Part shown: piece after piece, positions 38,034 to 46,858 of the stretch | Position numbering within the stretch: the stretch's first letter is position 1 | Layout: each line of letters starts with the position of its first letter | Origin: Folioceros fuciformis | Lineage: Eukaryota; Anthocerotophyta; Anthocerotopsida; Anthocerotales | Direction of reading: 5' to 3' | Length of the DNA: 64,000 nt | Assembly: GCA_049999805.1 (NCBI GenBank) | Contig: JBNGIO010006382.1 | Span: 220,234-284,233, forward strand | The notes under the pieces: generated by a model | What the model was told of the DNA's origin: nothing | Seen by the model: only the letters and a program-made list of their open reading frames with translations | Database searches by the model: none | Program-made: the position numbers and the translations under genes

Positions 38034-39453
38034 TTACAGCGCTTTCTTCGATTGTTTCGCCGGTGCCAATCTCTCAATGGGGTCCCTCAGAGTGCCAAAC
38101 ATCCAATCCATCCAGATTGTGTAGTGACCGTAATTGTGCCTGTAGGTAGTGTGATGGATGGTGTGATAGCCTGCACCCATGACTCCCCACACCTGCCCAT
38201 CGATACAGTCGTGGATATTGGTTGTCCACACTCCTTCCAGAAACATCAAAAGCTCGTGCGTGAAGAGATGCGTGGGAATCATGAAGAGTGCAACCACATG
38301 TGGAGCCGCCTGTAATATGCCATCCAGAGGATGAAATGCCAAGCCTGTTCACAGGGATCCAATACTCACAGATGAGGCCTAACAGGTTGCATCCGGAGCT
38401 GACGGGGTGAGTGAAGTTGCAAACGGCAACACATACCTGCAAAGGGAGAAAGTGTGTTCTGCTTGTTGTAAATGTGGTGAGTCGCGTGTAAGCTTTTGTA
38501 CAGAGGCTTGATGTCATGCAACAGTCTGTGCATCCAATAAATTCCGAACTCTATGAAGATCAAGTACGCGGCGCACAAGGCAGCGTATCTGAGCACACCA
38601 ACTTCCTCCACCCGGGCATAGCATCGTGTCCAGCCCTGTTCGATCATGTACTCTGACAATGTAGGCAAACCACTATACATTGGCATGGCCTGCATTGTGA
38701 CATAAATCTGAAGGAGAACAGGCTCCTTCGATGGTATCCCACCTGCACAAAAGACAAGAAACACTTTGCTGCCATTAATCATGCAGCAAAAAACAGCAAA
38801 ACCTCCAACAACTCAGGCCCCTCCTTCCCATTCCAAAAAACCTAATATCCGAAGCCCAAGGCAGGCTATCGAATACTACGGAACACAAAACCTGACCAAA
38901 ACGACGCACACCCAGAGTCTCCTTGCCACATCCGCCACCAACCCCAGCATTCCCGACGCCGGCACACAGGAACCAAATTCTGCAGAAATGCAACCGACTC
39001 ACCAGCGGGGAAATACACATCCCCCTTCAGGTAATAGACGTAGAGGCACCACAACCCGCCAGTTGCGAAGTAGACGAACAAGCCAGCAACGTAATTCCGC
39101 AGCCAAGACTCGAGCACATGAGGCAACGCCTGGCGCCATCTGGCGGGCAACCACGGTCCCAGAACCAGATCATTGTACCACTGCGTCTCCTCCAAGAACA
39201 GAGCCAGATACTCCCTACTCCCCTTCTTCTGGACCCTCCCAAGCCCGCTCAGCAGCGGATCTTGCGAGGGCAATGTCGAATTTAACCCTCCCAGCCCCAC
39301 CGGATGATGATGGTCCGAGTTCCTTGCCTGCGGCGCCGGGCTCGGCCGAGCGCTCTCCTCCACATTCTCACAAGCCACACCCAGCTTAGACACGGTAGTT
39401 GTGATGAGCCACAGCAGCGGCAGGGTTTGCGCAAAGCGCAGCAGATCCGCCAT
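38034..39453 (-). CDS. STE1: Delta7-sterol C5(6)-desaturase
   Basis: Introduces the C5 double bond in phytosterol synthesis, in the ER, using a di-iron centre. Three exons: 39453-39003, 38742-38437 and 38344-38034, phase-consistent, 355 aa. All three His boxes are present: HRLLH, HATHH and HTIHH, with the context [30 protein letters not shown] and [19 protein letters not shown]. Several hydrophobic spans fit the ER-membrane fatty-acid-hydroxylase superfamily. Plant homologues are about 270-285 aa and begin near the FLEETxxYN block; here about 75 extra residues precede it, with a hydrophobic start ([18 protein letters not shown]). No ATG occurs nearer to the conserved part, so either the extension is real or a 5' intron is missed. 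The reverse-transcriptase element begins about 210 bp upstream. Confidence 0.93.
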
Positions 39454-39663
39454 GCCCGTCCGCAGCCTGGCCGCCTGTCTGCACTGCTGCCTGTGTGTCT
39501 CTTCCCTGATGTGGAATTCCAACGGTCACACTCGCAGCTCGCCCATCACACCCTTCGCTCGGATGGACACGGGTGATACGTGCTTATTCACGTAATGCTT
39601 TCCTGGGACCACATAGCACCCCCGCTTATCTTCCTCCTTCCATTCCACCTCCTCTATTACACA

Positions 39664-40945
39664 AATACATACGTACATACACTTTGGTATGTATGTATGT
39701 GATAAAGCATAGCTTACACTGAATTGCCACCTAGCGGGTTAGGGCGGGCTTCAATTTTTTAAGGGTGCGCAATGATGGAATTAATGGCTCCTTAGATGCT
39801 AAGGAGTTTAGGGCTTCAATTTTTTAAGGTTGCTCAATGATGGAATTGACGGCTCCTTAGATGCTAAGGAGTTGTTTAATGTACTCTGCCACCAAGTTGC
39901 AGCTGCCACCAAGTTGTAGCCAATAGGAAGAACTGTGTCCCATGATGCACTCCTTGTGCAACACTTGGTTCTTGGGATCTGTACCTCCATGATAGCTTGT
40001 CTTAACTTCTCCTCTTCTTATACCTAGAACAGTTTGGTGGTCCTTCACTTTTAAGCTTGCATCCCCTCCACCTCATGTTGATCCCTTAGCCCTCTCCTTT
40101 GTTGACTCCTTTTACCCTGGTGCCTTTGGGAAAACTTCCTAGTGCTAGATGGCTCAGCAAGTGAGTTTGCCCACATACTCTTTTGAAATCTATTCTGGTT
40201 GGAGGAGATGCTCCTATNNNNNNNNNNCCACATACTCTTTTGAAATCTATTCTGGTTGGAGGAGATGCTCCTATCTTAGTTTTTGGGTGTTCTGACTAGA
40301 TGATTGCTTTGCTCCTGTCTTAGTTTTTGGGTGTTGGATTTTCTGACCAGGTGATTGTTTCGTTGACCATGGAAATTTGTCCACTTCGAAATGTATTAGC
40401 AAATAACATGGACATGTTAGGACTTGGTTTTTGGTTTTTGGTTTTCACTGCTTAGGTGCCATGGATCTTCCATTCCAGCCAGAAATCCATGCCAATGATG
40501 TCCCTTTTGGAGTTGATGTCCCTTTTGGAGTTGATGAAGGGGGGATAGAGGGGCTGCCCCACCGGTAGCTCGCCCTGAGTGTGTTCAGCAAGCCAGGATG
40601 TCCACTTGCTTGGTGTGCTTGGGACATTCCTGCTAATTGTTCTAATGTGATGCATTGATTCGTGTATTGCTGATAACTTGATGATGAGCAAGACAATTAA
40701 CAGAGCTATGACAAGATCTCTGGGCTGAATTTTTTTATATTGGGTGAGTGCCTGTAACCACACCAAGCCCATGTTTGTAACTCCATGAGTGTGAATTATA
40801 GCTTTATGAGTGCTCTAATACTAGCACTCTACGTGATCCAAGGTCTCCCTCTCACCTCATACATAAGCCAAGGTTAATGAGTGTGTGAGGCAATTGGCAA
40901 GCCATGATGGCTTGTATATATACACATACAAGTATGTCTTGTGGT
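39664..40945 (+). repeat. Left direct repeat of the RT element
   Basis: About 1.28 kb, closely similar to 45069-46318 with small indels. It contains a 10-N gap at 40218-40227 with identical 47-nt copies on both sides (40171-40217, 40228-40274). The right copy has this segment only once, which shows the extra copy here is an assembly artefact. Confidence 0.88.
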
Positions 40946-41009
40946 CAATCTGGCACCTGATCAGCTTACCACTCATCCCTTCGGTTTATTTCTCACTTGA
41001 ATTATTGGA

Positions 41010-43530
41010 GTGTGGCAAGATGAGACCGTTTGGGATATGGATCTGATGGCATTGGGCTACCCTGGAAATTCTGGTGGAATTGTTCCCTCCCCAGCAGTGC
41101 AAGCTATCATTACTGCAGTGGATGATCCCGCTTTCCATCAAACCGTGATCCGTCATGATAAAGAAGCAATGCAAGATTTGTACGATCGATGGTACTCCAT
41201 CTCAATTGATGGATGTACTTGCACTTGATGATTGGGTAAAGCTGGCTTGTGCCTTTGCTGAGGATTCTAACGTGGGGATGGAGAAACTTCTCAAGGAGTG
41301 CAACGTGGGGATGGAGAAACTTCTCAAGGTGCACTCCTTGCTTCCTAAGTTTCTGGAATCAGATGAACAAAAAACTGAGGAACTTGATGGTCTACGTGCT
41401 ATAATAGCTAAGGCACTAAACATGTCCATGACTGACCGCACCCCGGCACCATGCTTCAAAGATGATGGCTTCTACTACCCTTTAGCTTCCAAGAAAGGCT
41501 CTACTACCACCAGAATGAAAGAACAGCGATGCAAGAACAATGTCCCATTCCTATCATTGCTCCACGGGATCTAGAAGCCGAGCTTGCAAAATGGAACCAC
41601 AAAATGTGGGTGGCTTCAAACTTAAGCTTTCTTGCTCCTATCAGCATATGAACTTGGCATCTGTTTGGCAATCTTTCTGACAGGGATGTAGACGCTTGCA
41701 TGGAACGTGCACTTTCTGGAAATATTCTACTTGCCAACAGCATCAGGGTGGCTGCAAGCCCCCGTATCACACAGTTTGATATACCCTGTAAGTATAATCA
41801 AACAATTGCTGTGAGATCTAAAGGCATGATGCAAACTGGCAATTTCAGGAGAGAAGGCACTCATGGACGCACCTTGTGGAATTGGAACCGGCCATTTGCA
41901 AAATGCATCTGTACATAGGCTTGTGTTCCTGAAAATGTCCCAACTGATGCCGCAAAATGCGACCCTGGGGTGTTTGTGGTTTGATCACATGATTTGGTTT
42001 AAGGCTAACCATCTCAACATTTTCTTCCCAGATGTCTCCATCTCTGAGCATGCGATGTAGTGCCTTTTTGGTCTTCCTCTTCTTGCAGGCAAATAGAGAA
42101 CTGATTAAAGCCCAGGTCTCATTCATATTTATCCATGAATGGATGATTAAAGCCAGGAAGCAACTCGCTAGGGATCCAACTCAATCCTTACTTGCTGACA
42201 TGGGCAACATGGCTGGGCCGTTATACATTGAAAAGCTGTTGAAACCAGCAGCCTTCACAGAGGCCAGCAATCAAAAGGATCACGTACTCAACTTCCGCCC
42301 TAAACCCTGCTTTAATAGATCAAGGGATGCCATGGGAATGGAACAAGTTTGAGTTGCCCGTCGACGTGGAAGTTGCAGGCTGCAATTGACACTATACCGG
42401 GGCGGTGCGAGAGGGTTCTTCACCCCTAGCAGACCACCAAGAGTTCCACCTCTCGACTCACCGGATACTTCGCGTCGTCGTCCCCTAGCACTTCCGTTGG
42501 CTCTGGTCCCTCTTCAAGAACCACTGCATCTGGTGGCACGTCTGGCTCAATTACGCAAGAGACTGTGTCTTCCAACAGAATTGTGTCTCGATATGATCCT
42601 GCTTTTGGAAGACCAGACTTATCTACTGAGTGGTAATGGATGATACAGTAGCTGAATGTCCATTTTTCTTATGTGTTGGTCTGGACAGACTCTTTGGATG
42701 CGCCCTCGAATGGAACCTCTCGCAGTGTGCAAATTGATGCATTGGGACGTTGCTATTTGTTAACCCAAAAGGAGACCTCAGTTCTTGGTTTTGTCCATCT
42801 ACTATATGCTAACAAAGCCTTTGAATGGATCTCTCCCCGTAATCTTTTCAGATCTGTTTTGGAAGATTGTGAGGAAGAAGTGTTAGTGGATTTTGATCTG
42901 ATTGTCTTTGGCTGGAAATACATGGAGAACATCTCTAAGACTCTGTACTATCCCAAGGATGTCTTCACGGGCTTTGATGTTTCTAACCATGCAAGTATAC
43001 CAAACGGCTTCTCCCTTTTATAGATCAAGCCATAGCTTCGTCAAGGGATCCCTCCTCTCTACATGTCCGGACTATGTGCTTGGATATCCTACGACATCCT
43101 CATCTACGCACTTGTGTTAGCAAAGGTCTAAACCACATCCCACTCCACCCTTACCAGAATACAACCAGTAGTAGATGCCCTTGGTATTGCCTTTGTAAAA
43201 GTCATTGAGATTCTTCAAAAATGTGGACACTACTTCCAAACTGAGTGGATTGATCATTGCAAAACTCAGCTAACAGAATTGTGTTGGTTCCATCTGAAAA
43301 CTGCTGTCAAACGCAATAAGAGACGGCAGCTGCACCAAAGGCATGTCCTTGAAGAACCTTCTGTCAATGATGAAATTTCCTGGTTATTGCAGCACCTGTA
43401 TGTCTCTGGCCTTGACAAAGCTACTCACACTACTTTTTTCATCTGCAAGAGACACATAAGGCAACAAGCATTGGTAAGGCTGTCCAGTCTGGATTTTAAA
43501 GCCCTCTCTATGTCTCCACAGCTTGCTTAG
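41010..43530 (+). pseudogene. RT element internal region, 5' part, frames broken
   Basis: Several plus-strand frames follow each other in different phases: 41010-41228, 41155-41574, 41700-41918, 42032-42352, 42673-43023 and 43279-43530. They look like fragments of one or two longer proteins broken by frameshifts, or possibly joined by introns I cannot define. A 33-bp tandem duplication (41269-41334) repeats the residues NVGMEKLLK. The last fragment contains FICKRHIRQQALVRLSS, a probable N-terminal extension of the RT. No named domain is recognised. Confidence 0.45.
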
Positions 43531-43532
43531 GA

Positions 43533-44960
43533 TTGATCCAACAAGAGATTTCTCTTCTTCTTCCAGAACGAGAGAATGATATGGAGTTGGGCCTCCCATA
43601 CCTAATGGCCACCTTCAAACAACACAAGCTGAAATATAGATGGCTGACCAATGATCATAACTGTTGCTTCTCTGTTGTAGCTGATTTATTAACTATGGCC
43701 AAAAAAGCTATGTTCCCCATTTTGAAAGAATGGGCTGCAATCCTACAAGACACGTACTACAGGTTCTTTAAGGTACGTACTTCCTTGTATTGGATTACAT
43801 ACTTAACTTTAGAAGTGGCTTTAAACCTACCAAACAAGGTGCATGACCTATTTGTGGCAGATATTGCACGTTGCTATGAGGCAATCCCTACTCGTGGGGA
43901 AGATGCACTCAAAACTGCTATTTTGGCTAACATTGGCTTGGCTTTTAAGCAAGTGAACAAGACACGTACAGCACAGCAGCAACTATTTCTGCATGTTCGT
44001 TTTGATCACAGCTCTTCTCAATTCACACATGCGTCTTGGGCAAGTAAGGCCCCAAGCGGCTCCAATTCTTTCTACCTGTCTTTCACATCAGAGAGGTTGA
44101 GTGCTATCTACTGCTGGCTTATGCAACATTGCTATGTCCAGTTTGGTAATATTGTATGGCTGCAACAACTGGGAATACCGATGGGGTTCTCATGCTCCCC
44201 CCAATGGTGTAATCTATATTTTTTTCACTATGAAGCACAATTTATTCGTAGATTAGCTAGGCTTAGAAGACCTGACCTTATGGCCCTGTTTGAACATGCT
44301 CACATTTATATGGATGACATGTGCTGGTTTAACACCAAAATCCCCAACAAATTCTTGGACCCGGCTACACCAAGGACCCCAGATTCACCATTCTGGATTT
44401 ACCCTTTGGATATAGTGGCTATTGAACCCAAGATTGAAAAGTTTGGAGAGGATTTGGAAGGTAACTAGATCGGGGTTGCTGCTCACTTCTTATCTTTTCA
44501 GTTTACTATCAAAGATCCTCTATGTGGACAGTTTTCTTACACCAAGTACGACAAAAGAAGAGCACTCCCCTTCCAATTTGCGCAGTTCATTCACTTGGAG
44601 TCCAACAGATCTGTCTCCCAAGCATACAAGGTTATTGTTTCACAAGTTTTTCCTCTGCTATACATCTGTTCCATAGCTGAGGCTGCTGTACATGAGATTT
44701 TGCTACTGGTCCACACCTTTGTGGCTAATGGCTTCNNNNNNNNNNTACATGAGATTTTGCTACTGGTCCACACCTTTGTGGCTAATGGCTTCCAAGAAGC
44801 AAGGCTGTTTAAAATTATTACCAGGTTTTTGGAACAAATCTCTTTCCCTAGGCTTAGAGTGGTCAAGGAGGACATTCTCGTAATGCTTGTTTCTCCAACG
44901 TCTTCCACTCTTCCAAGCCCAAGTTGTGGTATTCCCACCCACACTAGCTCCTCACCATAA
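43533..44960 (+). pseudogene. Reverse transcriptase of the direct-repeat element, one in-frame stop
   Basis: One reading frame runs from 43533 to 44960 with a single TAG at 44466-44468. Visible RT motifs: fingers LMATFKQHKLKYRWLTND, motif A VADIARCYEAIP (Asp codon 43860), motif B GIPMGFSCSPQWCNLYF (from 44172), motif C YMDD (44307-44318), then FSYTKYDKRRALPFQF and a thumb region. A 10-N gap (44736-44745) with duplicated 47-nt flanks adds 57 bases, which keeps the frame; removing it would leave a continuous thumb. No endonuclease domain follows. KxHK-type fingers resemble Penelope-like and telomerase-related RTs; I cannot exclude another single-ORF RT family. Confidence 0.75.
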
Positions 44961-45068
44961 GTTTCTCCTAGTGCTAAAAAACATCCTGGTGCTGTGATGT
45001 GCATCCTGCTAAGGGCTATACACATTGCAGTCACCTTAGTATTTCAAGCACATCGGGTTGGTGGAGGG

Positions 45069-46318
45069 TACATACATACATACATACATACACTTTGGTA
45101 TGTATGTATGTGATAAAGCATATGTAGCGGGTTAGGGCTTTAATTTTTTTAAGGGTGCGCAATGATGGAATTAACGGCTCCTTAGATGCTAAGGAGGTTA
45201 GGGCTTCAATTTTTAAGTTTGAGCAATGATGGAATTGACGGCTCCTTAGATGCTAAGGAGTTGTCAACGTACTCTGCCACCAAGTTGAGCTCTGCCACCA
45301 AGTTGTAGCTAGTAGAAAGAACTGTGTCCCATGATGCACTCCTTATGCAATACTTGGTTCTTCTTATGCAATACTTGGTTCTTGGGATCTGTACCTCCAT
45401 GATAGCTTGTCTTAACTTCTCTTCTTATACCTAGAACAGTTTGGTGGTCCTTCACTCTTAGCTTGCATCCCCTCCCCCTCCTGTTGATCCCTTAGCCCTC
45501 TCCTTCGTTGACTCCTTGTCACCTTGGTGCCTTTGGGAAGACTGCCTACTGCTAGATGGCTTAGCAAATGAGTTTGCCCACATATTCTTTTGAAATCTAT
45601 TCTGGTTGGAGGAGATGCTCCTATCTTAGTTTTTGGGTGTTCTGACCAGATGATTGCTTTGCTCCTGTCTTAGTTTTTGGGTGTTGGATTTTCTGACCAG
45701 GTGATTGCTTCGCTGACCAAGGAGATCTGTCCACTTGGAAATGTATTAGCAAATAACATGAACATGTTAGGACTTGGTTTCTAGTTTTTGGTTTCACTAC
45801 TGCTCAGGTGCCATGGATCCTCCATTCCGGCCAGAAATCCATGCCAATGATGTCCCTTTTGGTGCTGATGAAGAGGGGATAGAGGGGCTGTGTGTACAGC
45901 AAGCCAGGATGTCCACTTGCTTGGTGTGCTTGGGACATTCCTGCTAATTGTTCTAATGTGATGCTAATTGTTCTAATTTGATGCATTGATTCGTGTACTG
46001 CTGATAACTTGATGATGAGCAAGACAATTACCAGTGCTATGACAAGATCTCCGCGCTGAATTTTTGATATTGGGTGAGTTTTGATATTGGGTGAGTGCCT
46101 GTAGCCATACCAAGCCCATGTTTGTAACTCCATGAGTGTGAATTATAGCTTTATGAGTGCTCCGATACTAGCACTCTACGTGATCCAAGGTCTCTCTCTC
46201 TCTCTCACCTCATACATAAGCCAAGGTTAATGAGTGTGTGAGTCCTCATAAGAGGCAATTGACAAGTCATGATGGCTTGTATATACATACATACATACAT
46301 ACATACATACATACATAG
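45069..46318 (+). repeat. Right direct repeat of the RT element
   Basis: About 1.25 kb, similar to 39664-40945 throughout, with small copy-specific duplications (for example cttatgcaatacttggttctt twice near 45345-45380 and ttttgatattgggtgag twice near 46060-46095). It ends in a (catacata)n run. Confidence 0.88.
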
Positions 46319-46366
46319 AGACTCCTCTCTCTCTTGTCGCACTCGGCGACTGGGTCGTGCGATTTT

Positions 46367-46508
46367 CACTTCCTCCCCCACCAACTAACTATACACACCC
46401 AAACCAAAAAAATCGCACTTCCTCTCCCACCAACTAACTGTACACACCCAAACCAAAAAAGTCGCACTTCCTCCCCCACCAACTAACTATACACACCCAA
46501 ACCAAACC
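46367..46508. repeat. 49-bp tandem repeat, three copies
   Basis: The unit contains cacttcctcccccaccaact and tacacacccaaaccaaa and repeats at 46367, 46416 and 46465, in the short spacer between the RT element and the PPR gene. Confidence 0.85.
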
Positions 46509-46858
46509 ATCTCTGCCTTTGCCAAATCCCACAAAACAAGCCTGAATAATTATAATTATTATAATCATAAAACCAAAACTAATAGTTGAAACTTCGCATT
46601 CGGAGGACAGGAGTTTGTTCTTGCTCATTTTCTTCTTCAAGACCTTATAGAAGTGAAGTTGCCTGCCAAGTGTTTTGTCCTTCCTTGGCACTTATAAGTA
46701 AGTGTTTTGATGGTAGAGGAGGATCTAATTTTATGCTTTCTTAAAACAGTCCAACTAATGTATAACTAAATTAACTTCTTACAAATGAAATACTAAATAA
46801 AATAAAGCTTTTCCTTTTTCTAAGGAATCAAAGTTTTAAAGATCCATCTTTTGTGCTG

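Larger units (their letters stand above)
39664..46318 (+). mobile_element. Reverse-transcriptase element with ~1.25-kb direct terminal repeats (Penelope-like?)
   Basis: Two long, closely similar direct repeats (39664-40945 and 45069-46318) flank about 4.1 kb of internal sequence that ends with a plus-strand reverse transcriptase. Both repeat copies open with a tetranucleotide-based palindrome (tacacttt/ggtatgtatg) and end with cttgtatata plus tacatac runs. The RT has KxHK-type fingers and YMDD, which suggest a Penelope-like element with pseudo-LTRs rather than Copia or Gypsy. No integrase, RNase H or GIY-YIG endonuclease is visible. It lies between the desaturase and the PPR gene. Confidence 0.7.

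Noticed and set aside
44461-44501. A 41-nt intron (gtaact...ttcag) within the RT
   Set aside because: Removing it breaks the frame, and the sequence in between reads well as coding apart from one stop, so a point mutation is simpler.
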